Shown: piece after piece, positions 1 through 9,891 of the stretch
Position numbering within the stretch: the first letter of the stretch is position 1
How the letters are laid out: every line of letters begins with the position of its first letter
DNA from: Oscheius tipulae
Lineage: Eukaryota; Nematoda; Chromadorea; Rhabditida; Rhabditidae
DNA length: 64,000 bases
Direction of reading: 5' to 3'
Assembly: GCA_037178975.1 (NCBI GenBank)
Contig: JASJZH010000003.1
Coordinates: 2,170,001-2,234,000 of the forward strand
The notes under the pieces: generated by a model
The model's input: the letters and a program-made list of their open reading frames with translations, nothing else
Database searches by the model: none
What the model was told of the DNA's origin: nothing
Made by a program: the position numbers and the translations under genes

Positions 1-347
1 GTGTTTCGAGCTTAGGCTTACCCTGTTACAGAAACTATATGCATTGTCTAACCCACTAGCATTTGATACTCATCCAAGGCTGCTATGCTATGTGGGCTCT
101 GTCCTGTGTATTGGGTTGACAACTAACAAGGGAAGCCTTTCAACTTAAGTTGGACTTTGGCAACGAACAAGGTGCCATTCGATAGCTCTAAACATGGGTA
201 TAACGGGGTATATTGCCAAATTCGCTTAATCCCTCCCTGGTCCGAGATATAACGTTTTTAAAAATGGCGCCCCCGTATTATCTCGGCGTCTAAGCCGTAG
301 GATCCGCCGTGGTAGACTTCGAAGGCACAAAAAAACATGGCAGCGTA

Positions 348-813
348 TAGTCTATTTCCAACCTCCTGCGGCACTTGCGAATTCTTTAAAGGTAGAATGC
401 GAAAGGTCTTGCGGGGAAATTACAGTAGCCCGGGCTCAGATTCGCTATTTTTGAGTGTTTACAGCCATCTTTTCTTTGTTTTAACATTGGCATTGGATTC
501 GGGGCCTAAGAATATCTACTTGACACCCATTTTGTAGAAAAAACTGCCAGAAAAACCCCTAAAAAAGCGTGGAAGCCGAAAATGGGGCTCTGCTCACATA
601 TTTTGGCCATTTTAAACGCTTTTCTTAGATATTTTCCCTAAATTTGTTGTCAAGTAGGTTTATGCATGTCTAGAATTCGGTTACACAATTAGAATTTGTA
701 AAAAGTATACGGAAAATGGAGAAAATTCAAAGTTTTGGAATTTTTTGTTCGCGCGCAAATACTGTGCCGTCAGCGTACAAATTCAGGTGCCGCTGGACGT
801 TGGAAATAGACTA
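348..813. mobile_element. Nested TA-flanked MITE inside the left arm of the transposon
   Basis: The right arm of the host element gives the uninterrupted sequence GCGTAGTATGG. In the left arm that TA is duplicated (346-347 and 814-815) around a 466-bp insert. The insert begins TAGTCTATTTCCAAC and ends with its exact reverse complement; the similarity of the ends continues imperfectly for another ~15 bases (TCC.GCGGCAC). A TA duplication with short inverted repeats fits a non-autonomous Tc1/mariner-type element. No transposase-like reading frame is visible inside. The insertion must be younger than the host element. Confidence 0.9.
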
Positions 814-1086
814 TAGTATGGTGGTGAGCGCGGTGGGCTGGGATGCAATTACTTGCTGGTTCGGATCCGCACGAATTTTTTTTTTTTTACTTTTTTTCGT
901 CTTTTATCTGTGACTATGTGCTTTGACTATGAAGCTTTGACTTTGACTATGTGACTATGAAACTGGTGCCGGACGCCCTTTGGCCTGGAAAAACATTAAA
1001 TAGATGTCTGCATTGCCTTTTTTGGAAATCAAGTTAGTTTGAACAACTTCAACAGGAAAAACTTTGTTTTTGTGAACGAATCCACT

Positions 1087-2251
1087 TCAACACCAATGAT
1101 ATTGGATAATGTAGTGCGAGAAACAGAAATACTGATCACAGAAGAGACAAAGTATAAAACCAAACCCTTGACCATTTGCAATCGAACATATCTGGGGGGT
1201 AGTTGGAAAACAAATTTGAACAGGAGTTTTGAAAGGCGGAGGGTGAAGAACCTGATAGCCCGACGCATACCGACTATACTGCCAAAATGAATGAAAAGCG
1301 TGATGAGTGAACTGTCGATGGGTCAAAGAAATTACCTGGAAGAAATATGACTTCGTTTGATGAAAGAGTGTAAGAGTGAGTGAGAGCAGAAGCTGTCTGT
1401 ACGATGCGTTCCACACTCCTCTTGCCTTTGATGTCGAGAGTTCTAGCAGTCGTGAGTTCCTTGGTGAATCCGGATTGGTCAGCATTCCAGATGTGATCCA
1501 GCATATAATTAGCGGCGACAATATCACTTTGGACTTGAGCCGCGAAGGAATCAGCTGCGGCCTTGATCGCTGCAGAGTTTCGGAAGGAAACACGGCTAAT
1601 GAACTTCGTAACTCTTCGACTCACGATGTTATGTTTCTAAAAAACCGTAAAAATTGCGGAAATTCTAACCTTTTTCAAAGAGTCTACCCAGGAGTCGGAC
1701 GCTGTGAAGTCAGGTAGATGATACTTCGTCAAGTTCAATAGGATACTCTTTTGCTTGAGGTTAATGTCGTGAAGAGTGATGCCTTTAGAGATAGACTCTT
1801 TGACCCAATCAGACAGTTCAGCAGACAGCAAGCCCAAAACTTTTTTCCGGTCTTCTTTCACAAGGTCTGAACTGATTTATTGATTAAAAAAAAGTAATCT
1901 TACCTGCAGCTTCGAATTGTTCTGGAGATGATTCAGGTTAGTAATCCACTTGAATCTGTTGCTCATCGCCTCCAGGCTACGACTTCCGGTTTTGGCAGAG
2001 CGATAATAAACAACAGCCGATCGGACTTCGTCAACCGTTCGGAACTTGTCAGAGAATCTGACAGTTCCAGGAGAATCTTCAACTGGATTGGGCATACGAG
2101 TCCCTTCATCCTCTACACAGTATTCATCGTCGGATCCTTCGGAGATGACTTTCAATCGATTTGCCAGACGGCGCTCATCTCGACTCAATTCGGTGTCCTT
2201 TTCCAGCCCAAATTCTTCAACCAGAAATCCGAGGATTTTAGATGGGTTCAT
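1087..2251 (-). pseudogene. Broken Tc5/pogo-type transposase
   Basis: Three consecutive reading-frame blocks join through tiny introns (about 44 nt near 1862-1905 and 33 nt near 1625-1657). They give an acidic N-terminus, then a CENP-B/Tc5-type helix-turn-helix (FTASDSWVDSLKK, followed by HNIVSRRVT), then the start of a DDE nuclease core. The motif WNADQSGF at about 1430-1455 is the expected first catalytic Asp region. Beyond THSYT the recognisable family sequence stops, and the remaining ~350 bases before the left arm cannot hold the second and third catalytic acids. The copy is therefore probably unable to make active enzyme. The domain assignment agrees with the element's Tc5-like ends. 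Confidence 0.65.
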
Positions 2252-2723
2252 GTGGAAACTAAAAAGTTTGCGTCATGAAAACAAACATAAAGAAAAAGCA
2301 TAGTCACAGATAAAAGACGAAAAAAAGTAAAAAAAAAAATTCGTGCGGATCCGAACCAGCAAGTAATTGCATCCCAGCCCACCGCGCTCACCACCATACT
2401 ACGCTGCCATGTCTTTCTGTGCCTTCGAAGTCTACCACGGCGGATCCTACGGCTTAGACGCCGAGATGATACGGGGGCGCCATTTTTAAAAACGTTATAT
2501 CTCGGACCAGGGAGGGATTAAGCGAATTTGGCAATATATCCCGTTATACCCATGTTTAGAGCTATCGAATGGCACCTTGTTCGTTGCCAAAGTCCAACTT
2601 AAGTTGAAAGGCTTCCCTTGTAAGTCTTTTCGCTTTTCAAATGAAAAAGTTTATTGACTTCCAAACAACTTTTTCATTCGTTGTAATCACCGAACTAACC
2701 ATAGTCAGAAAATCTCATTGCAG

Positions 2724-3474
2724 ATCCAGGAAGGGGACATCTTGAAAGAGCTAGCCCTATACGAGGAGGTCCACAGTGAGGGTCAAGCCTCTCACAGATC
2801 CAGTGTTCTAAGTGGTCCAAGACGTGGAAAAAGTGTGGAGAAGGAAGATCTGGATGAGGCTAGCTGTGAGAGCGAGACAGACAGACAACTCCTTTCCACC
2901 GACGAGGATAGGGACTTCTCTGAGCAGGAGGATGAGGTGAGTACAGTAACCCGAACAGGACTAGTTTTGGTTTCAGATGGTTGTTCTCAGGCATCCAGAC
3001 CAAGAAACTGAAAAACGAGAGCCATCTCCTATTCCAGCGCCCCTCGAGACTGTCGATGAGGCCGAAAACTGCCAAAATGAGGTCCAAACCCTCAAGGAGA
3101 GAGTCTCAGAACTGGAAGTAGATCTCTCCAAGCTAAGAGACGATAACCTTCGTCTCCATTTCGATCTGGCAACGCAACGAGCCCATGAACACGAAGACGA
3201 GGCGGCTGAGCTTAGAGAAGAGATATTCAAGCGAGAAATGATGATCAAAGATCTCCGTGCTGAGCTGGAAAAAAAGGAGGAAATCCCGCTCAACTTGCTC
3301 GAAGAGGTGCGCCGTAAGCGAAAGGAACGGAAGAAGACCGGAAGACTCCTTCTGAAATCTGTTTTGGACCTGAGGAAGCAGAACGCAGCCACAGAAGAAA
3401 AAATGTTAGCTATTCGGAAAGAATTGTCTGATCTGACCAAATTGGTGACCCAGAAGAAGAAATGTCGTCCCTAG
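2724..3474 (+). CDS. Acidic coiled-coil protein, 5' end not found
   Basis: I do not recognise the family. Two exons are clear: 2724-2936 (acceptor CATTGCAG, phase 0, no in-frame ATG) and 2977-3474 (acceptor TTTCAG, phase 0). The first is rich in Ser, Glu and Asp. The second is a long charged helix, with heptad-like Leu spacing from about 3060 to 3460, ending CRP-stop. A polyadenylation signal AATAAA follows at about 3500. Since no ATG lies in the first exon, the true start must be in an upstream exon, either between the transposon and 2715 or on the far side of the transposon. Dimeric scaffold or structural protein is the only inference I would make. Confidence 0.6.
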
Positions 3475-3575
3475 CCTTTAAAAACCATTTTTCGTTACAA
3501 ATAAAACTTCAATCACGGGAAAATTCTCTACAGAACCGGTAAAACATGAGGGTGAGCGTGTGGGAGAGAGAGAGA

Positions 3576-6417
3576 TTATTGGAGAACTTCGAGACCTTTT
3601 CGGTTGTAGGAGGCTGTGAGAAGAGTGCAGGCATACCGAATTTCCGTCGCGGTCGTGTCCGCCTCCATGCTGTTATCGAGATTGTCAGACTCGTTGACAA
3701 TGTCTTCAAGGTAGGAGATGTTGAGCTGCTTGGTGAAGTGGCTGAAGGTACGGGCGACGGGAGGACTGGCTGCCTTGGCCGAGTAAACGACCTCGTTCAG
3801 CCACATCGACGGCTTTACACTGAAAAAAAAAGAAGGGTCGAGAGCTAGTCGAGATAGTACTGTAAAAGTGCCATATACCCGATTGTCCAATATGTGCACC
3901 AAAATGTACAACAACCGATCTGTTACGGAGCCTGTTGTCGAAACTGGCAGCATATCGATGCCTATGATCGTAAGTTGGTGCGCGCTTTCGCCTTTCAGGG
4001 ATTCTTTCACATCTTTACTGAAGCGCACTACGATAAGATATGGTATAAATGTACTGCGCGATACGTATTTTTCCACTGGTTTGATTAAGGTTGGAAGATA
4101 TGGAACAGTAAAGTTGGTGATTCTGACTAGTAACGAGACAATGGATCGTCTAAAAGGCTTAAAGAATATTTTAAGAGACTACAGCCACTTTTGTCTCGAG
4201 GATATCGGATACGGATTTGGATCTGTAGTGGAGTTGCTAACCAACTTATCCATTTGATTTTTGTGAAAATTTGCATCGAATTTACTTCTAGTGTCCGACG
4301 TGGACCAACCACCACCGGAGTGGATATATACAAATTATAATAAGGAAAAAAGCTGACCATTTGAGCATTTTCGGGTTGATTTCGGAGAAGAGAACGGCAG
4401 CCTCGAAAGTGAACATGTTGGTGATGGTCTCGATAGCTCGTGCCGTGTAGTCGCTCAGGACGCGTCTTCGAAGAGTCGAGAGACCGTGCTCGCTCATAGT
4501 CAGATACTTTGTCAGCTCCATGATCGTCAAGAGAGCCAGATGAAGGGGAAGCAGCTTCAGGGCATTCTCCTCGGCCGAGCCGCCCTGGTCCATGTACTGC
4601 AGCTTGAATTCCTCCGAGCTCACGACGAGCTTCTCCTGCACGAATGTGTTAATCATATTTCTGAAATTTTGAGCTAAAGCGCCCTTAAAATTGAGCAACA
4701 AACCTTCGGAAGCGCTCAATGCCGATCTCGAGGAGGATCTGGATGGGAGTCATGGCCTCGAGACGCGGGAGATTCAGGTCACCAGCCAGAGAGTCGCGAA
4801 TCAGTCTGGCCAGGGTAGTCTTGTTGTCCGCGTGTAACTTAAAAGACTTTCTACAATGCGAGGAATCAAAAACGCACAATTGTGTTGATTTTGGCGACTC
4901 TGAGCGCGTTGAAGACGATTCGAAGGGCTTCGACGAGGGTCTCGTTGCTCGTGGCCAGGCGCAAAATGTCGAAGAGCTGTTCGGTAAAGTCGTAGAATCG
5001 ACTGCCCTTGGCCTCCTGCTTTGTCAGACTGCACTGCTCGATGAGGGCCTGCACGCGCGGGATAACCGTCTCGCTCTGGTCCTCGTTCTTCGGCCAGACC
5101 ATGGGAATCCCGTCGCGCAGCGTCTGGGCCATGCACTGAATGGGGGCTTACGGTCAGAGAGGAAGTGGACAAACCAGAAGATTCTCAAGCATGCAGGTTT
5201 CTTCGAAGAGCGAGACGCGAGGATCCTTCCAGCCGGGGCAGCAGTGAACAACGACTTTGGAGGTGGCGGCCGGAGAGGAGAGGTAAGACGTCGGCTGAAA
5301 AAAGAGTAAGCTCGGAACGGAATTGAGGGGAAATGGTTAGAACAGCTCTCAGCTCATGGCGCAGCCGATAAGCTGTCAGATAATGGATCCAAAAAGGTCG
5401 AGCTCATCCCCACGCTGAAAAAACCACTTAACATTTCAAAAACCGTCCGAAATCACTTTTTAAAGAATTCTTTGCCCGAAATGCGTGATCTAAACAGTCT
5501 TCTTCCACTACGTGAGCAATTTCGATGTTGATACAAAATTTAGTCTGGGTAGAATCTTCCAGCAATGAGAAAATCATGAACATACCGTCATCTCGCTGGT
5601 CCAAGAGAAGGTCATGGTCATCTCGGACGGAAACGAGCCAGCATATCGTCGATCTTGAACTGACGGCGTGAGGAACTGAACCCACTTTTGAATACAACAA
5701 GCTGAGCTTACCTTGTAAACGGCTGTGGCCTTCGAGACGGCATGAAGACTGTCGAAGCGATGTGACAGTCCGACCAGTTTCTTCTCGACATTCTCGTCAA
5801 AGACGCCAAAGAATCGGCAGTGGCTGGTAATGATGTTGTGCTTGTCCTGTGCGATGGAGACGAACGCGGTCTGATGCGAATCCTTGGCGTCGGAGAAGAG
5901 CACAGTCGGGTATGCGGTGAAGAAGGCCGTATTGCTCGGCTGCCAGGAAAAGTTGTAGCGAAGTCGCATGGCCTCCTGCACGGAGAGCGGATTGACGGAC
6001 AGGTAGTCGGCGGCTGTGAAGAGACGGAATCGGCTCTTGGCTGACCAATCGGCTTCGTTCATGAATTTGGACACATTGAAGAAGTCGAATTTCAGCGGGC
6101 CTGGACCATACTCGTTGCTGTAAGAAGCTGACGAGGTCAGTGTCGATGACGTCGTTTTGGCTGTTGTAGTTTTCTGCTCCGTCTTGGCCGTCAGTCTGTC
6201 CATTATGATCACTTCCTTGCCGAAAAAGGACTCCAACTCCTTCAGCAGCGGCACTCCGGCTGTCGGCAGAAGCCGAACACGATTCTCGAACTAGGAGGAA
6301 TACTTTTTTCGACAAAAAGAGCTCACTTACTAATTTGACCTCATTGTCTAGTTGCTCCGACGGCGCCAGTTTGTTGTACGCTTCGAGTTCTGCGGGAGTA
6401 ATCGACACAACCGCCAT
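3576..6417 (-). CDS. Kinetochore protein Zwilch (RZZ complex)
   Basis: Zwilch forms the Rod-Zw10-Zwilch complex, which sits on unattached kinetochores and recruits dynein and Mad1-Mad2. Eight exons splice in phase: 6331-6417, 5712-6290, 5586-5684, 5175-5294, 4878-5135, 4704-4846, 4358-4660 and 3576-3819. They give 1,833 nt, or 610 residues, close to the ~590 of human ZWILCH. The diagnostic stretch is TPIQILLEIGIERFRR, matching the conserved 'PVQMLLEIGLDKLKK' block; HADNKTTLARLI just before it is also typical. One intron (4847-4877) is only ~30 nt and uses an AAAG acceptor. The 291-nt intron 5295-5585 could hide one more small exon. The start ATG at 6415-6417 opens MAVVSITPAEL. The name rests on recalled family similarity. 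Confidence 0.72.
3856..3992. repeat. Degenerate hairpin MITE in the last Zwilch intron
   Basis: GATCGTAAGTTGGTGCGCGCTTTCGCCTT at about 3966-3993 matches 60285-60310 (GATCACAAGTTGGTGCGTACTTTGAATT), where the copy has a clear opposite arm. Here the opposite arm (about 3856-3890, AAAAGTGCCATATACCCGATTG) is decayed. The copy fills part of an unusually long (~540 nt) intron. Confidence 0.45.
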
Positions 6418-7078
6418 TGTGTCGCTAAAAAACGTGGATTTACTTTATAAAAGCAAGGAAAAAGAAGGAAAGTCTAAGAAAGAAGTTCTGAAACTGATAG
6501 TTCCAACATTTCCAACTCGCGCCAGTTCATTGGAGCAGTTTTACTGGCTTCCTTGCTACTGGAGGCAAATATCGATGGAGAATCATGGGAATTCCAGCTG
6601 AAATGTGGCAAAAACGATTTTCGAAACATAGAAGGAAAATGTGAGCAACAACTACGAGACGAGGAATCGCTCTCGATGGTTTATTTTTAATGCGAACTCT
6701 TTACGTTGCATGTTTTCAAGTGAAATACAAGCAAACGAATGACGAAAAGGGGACTTTTGACACGGAGACGAGCGAAAAAGAAAAGTGAGCTCGAAACCGA
6801 TTTGAATTTTCGATTGTGGCAGAAAAGGTGCCAATTTGTTTTGTTCTTGTGTTGGTTGGTCTCTATAGTTTCAGACTCGAGACCAGCTTTACCCGTGTAC
6901 CTGTCCCAAAAGAGTTAGATCACGCTTCACATGAGAAAAAGAACTACCCAATTGCTCATGACAGTAGTTGTGCTGAAGCTACAAACTGAAGTTACAGTAA
7001 TCGTCTAACAGGACAAGAATAAGTTTTGCCTGTCAAACTAATGGCAGTCTATGTCAGAGTAACTGCAGTTCTTCTACG
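6418..7078. other. Divergent intergenic region, Zwilch / kinase
   Basis: No coding frame, RNA gene or repeat is recognised here. The two flanking genes point away from each other, so both 5' regulatory regions must lie inside it. I see no clear TATA box or known factor site. Confidence 0.5.
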
Positions 7079-8781
7079 ATGCCGTCCAAGGAAATGGTAG
7101 GTCTTCGTCGTCTCTCCCGAACAACCGCCCAATCCAGAACAAAAAGCCGAAGAAGAAGGCCCCGAAACCGCGGAAGAAGAAGACAGCATCGAAAAAGAAC
7201 CCGAGTCGGAAGAAGGCGATGACGAAGAAAAACGACGACGACTCGTCTACATCCAGTTCCGCGTCGGAGAAGAGTCGCAAGCCCATCCAAAAGACTCAAA
7301 GTGTTGTCCAAAGCGCCTTCGTGCCTGTGTTGCCGATATCGAAGGAGAAGGTCACGATGCCGGGCCATTTCGCCGTAAGTCATCCCGCAAACTACCTATT
7401 CAACATGATAGTCGACGAGCGGCCGGATCTGGCCTTCTTCGAGAAGTTGTCCCCGACCGAGGCCAACTGTCTGGACAAGTATCTAAAGGATCGCGCAGAG
7501 TTATTCGACGGCGACCAGGTGTCTGTGGGGGACGAGAAGAACGAACTAACGACTTACGAGATCAAGAGTAAGTATAACGAGGGACGCTACTCGGCACTGT
7601 ACATCGTGACCAGGAACGTCTGGAAGAGCGGCCGACAGATCGAGAGGAATGGCATCTACATGATGAAGACCCAGCTGCGAAAGGGCAGTCGTCGTGCTGC
7701 GCTACTGATCAAGCGAGAGTACACCGTGATGCGAGCCCTCGTCGACCAGAAGAAGAAGCCCGTCTCGCCGCACCCCATTGATTTTGGCAAGGTCTGTGAT
7801 ATGCCCTTCATCATCATGGGTTTACTGGATAAGAATATTGACAAGTACCGTACGGACAAGGGTCATCTGAGTGTCCCGACGGCCATCTTCGTCGCCAAAG
7901 AAGTCTTGGCTGCTCTGGAAGAGCTTCACGATAAAAAGTTCATCCATCGCGATGTCAAACCGATCAACATGGCCTTTGGAGTGGGTCGAGAGGCTGGCCG
8001 AGTCTTCCTCATGGACTTTGGAGATGCTGTCAAGCCGGGAAAGGTCATTAAGTGAGTTCTTTTCTGATATACGTACTGTACTTACTAATGGTGCCAAAAT
8101 GTGAGTACAACCAGTTCTCTCCCTTCTCAGCGTCCATTTGTATCTAAACTAGCATTTTTGTTTGTAGAGTCTTTGTAGAAACGCAATGTTTCATTTCAAA
8201 TCAAAATCAACGATAAACGCAGAAGATTTAAAGAGCATCAAAATAAGACCAGATATGCTCGGAAGGATCTTGTGATTTACTGTTTTCCATCGGCAACACT
8301 AGAACTGGAGCATTTCGAGCAATAAAGTGGCTGTGAGGTGGAAATGGTAAGACTCGTAAAGGGGACAGTATACAGGAAACTCTAGTGAGTTCGAGACAGA
8401 AAGTGACCTTAGAATTCAAGACTGGGAGTGCTGGACGGCTTCACTCTGCCTTACTGGAGTTTGGACTGTCACAAGAGGATCAAGGTGTCAGCCAGAACCG
8501 ATCTCGAGGCCTGGCTCTACGTCCTGCTGGATCTCGTCCAGCCGCAGCGTCTCTCCTGGTCGACGAATCTTAACGCGGCCGAGGTGCTCCGCGAGAAGCA
8601 GCAGTTCTGGAAAGACTATGAGATGCAGCTAGCAGCCGAACCGGCCCTCCTCCGAATGACCAAGGTGCTTTCCGGCGACGTCAGCAGCTCAGTTTACGCG
8701 ACCCTCAACGCCATTCTGACGGACTGGATGAACAGTCAGCTCAAGGGGGCCAAGTTTGTGCCCGACTGGATCAAGAAGTAA
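7079..8781 (+). CDS. TTBK/CK1-like protein kinase
   Basis: Three exons join in phase: 7079-7096 (only 18 nt, MPSKEM), 7138-8051 and 8421-8781, giving 430 residues. A Lys-rich N-terminus precedes the kinase domain. Visible landmarks are the Gly-loop region YNEGRYSALY, a candidate VAIK-type lysine in GIYMMKTQ, the catalytic loop HRDVKPINM and the magnesium loop DFGDA. After the third exon comes the CK1/TTBK-type segment TDLEAWLYVLLDL in place of the usual APE region. This style belongs to the TTBK-like branch, greatly expanded in nematodes and often germline-expressed. All catalytic residues appear present. The 369-nt second intron uses the acceptor TTCAAG, chosen because it is the only one that keeps frame. 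Confidence 0.85.
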
Positions 8782-9891
8782 CTGAAAGGGATATAAATCG
8801 TCTACAAGAGGGAATTTCCTAATGTCGAAAGGGCGGGAGGAGGGTTAAGAGGAGCATGGGACAAACAATGCTATGCCTTTGATAATAGTGAAGTCGATAG
8901 AGATAAAATTAAAATACCTCAACGATTTGAGCGATTTAAGAGAGGTAAAATGAAATTGGAATCCTCAATCTTCTGTGTAACTAGCAGAATCCAGTTGGGA
9001 TGTGCATTCTACTCTCTACCACCATTGTTGACCAATTCGAAAGGAAATTTACGTCTGTTGGAAGGTGATTAGACGTTCCTTGTCAGAAGTTTGTTTAAAG
9101 TTAATCAGCTCCCACTGCGTGTTATGCGCGTCGCCACTTTTTCAAACCGGGCGCAAATGCCGCTCATTTTCTTAAGTAAAGTATCCTACAGAAATCCTGG
9201 TTTAAATCGGTTTTGGCACAGGATACCGTATACTCTACATTAATTCAACAAGCGGCTAGAGAACTAATTTTGAATTCTCGCCCTCTACATAGGAAATTGG
9301 CGCGAGAAAAAGTGGCGACGCTTATTGCATGGGCGTAACACGCCGTGCTCCGGCAGTGGAAGGGAGTAGCTGGCTCGTGAGGAAATAACATTCAAATACT
9401 GGGCTTTCAAGAGTCATCTGTTATAGGTTCCAGCTACCTTTCGAAATTGGTCCTCTTCCGCGGATGTATTTATGCTCGCTCTTTCCAGTGGGCATAAAAA
9501 CTTTACGCTTTTTCCGAGTGTGCATAAGAAATCTTTATTCCCGGGCGGGTATAAAAACACCCGTTATACAGAGCGGGCATAAAACCTGTTTCTACATCTA
9601 TCTGTCCCTCCGTGACTCTGCCTACTTGTTCTATCTTTGTCCCTTTGTGTTTCTGTTTCTGTCTTTCTGTTCCTTTGTATCTGTGCTACTTTCTTGCAAC
9701 CCCGAAAAACTGCCTGTTCACCCTGGATTGAAAGAGTGAATATCATCCATGGAATGTTTACAATCTCCTTGCAATCTGGTGCCTAATTCTGTTCATTGTC
9801 AGCTACAAAAAGTAAATAAGCATATACATTCAAATGACACATAAGTACAGGCATAGAACGAATAATATCTTTGAAAAAATAGCGACGATTT
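8782..9891. other. Intergenic region with an inverted repeat and GGGCATAAAA reiterations
   Basis: No gene is seen. It holds the inverted-repeat element at 9106-9373, listed separately. At about 9485-9590 there are four loosely repeated GGGCATAAAA / GGGTATAAAA words. The rest is unremarkable. Confidence 0.5.
9106..9373. repeat. Imperfect inverted-repeat element (MITE candidate)
   Basis: The left arm has CAGCTCCCACTGC, GTGTTA and then GCGTCGCCACTTTTTC. The right arm, read in reverse complement, has CAGCTACTCCCTTCCACTGC, then GTGTTACG and GCGTCGCCACTTTTTC. The arms match with small insertions around a ~150-bp centre. No clear target duplication was found and no coding frame is present. Confidence 0.6.

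Larger units (their letters stand above)
124..2623. mobile_element. Tc4/Tc5-like DNA transposon with long terminal inverted repeats (defective)
   Basis: The element runs from 127 to 2620. Both ends read CAAGGGAAGCCTTTC inward. It is flanked by the duplicated triplet TAA (124-126 and 2621-2623), and the restored target is CTAAG. The CAAGGGAAG terminus, TNA duplication and CTNAG target are known hallmarks of nematode Tc4/Tc5 elements. The inverted repeats are about 320 bp: 2300-2620 on the right, and 127-346 plus 814-918 on the left. The left arm is split by a 466-bp MITE with its own TA duplication. The interior carries remains of a transposase on the minus strand. Arms still match closely outside the insertion, so the copy looks fairly young. 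It lies just upstream of the first recognisable exon of the coiled-coil gene at 2724 and may sit in that gene's 5' intron. Confidence 0.9.

Noticed and set aside
4719-5309. Long plus-strand open frame (196 codons)
   Set aside because: It is the antisense shadow of Zwilch exons; the minus strand has family-level matches and proper splice sites.
5284-5585. Possible extra Zwilch exon RGDELDLFGSII at 5380-5414
   Set aside because: It hits an in-frame stop before any usable donor, while skipping it leaves a perfect frame of 611 codons.
9485-9590. CRISPR-like or satellite array from the GGGCATAAAA words
   Set aside because: Only four irregular copies with variable spacing; the genome is animal, so CRISPR is not expected.
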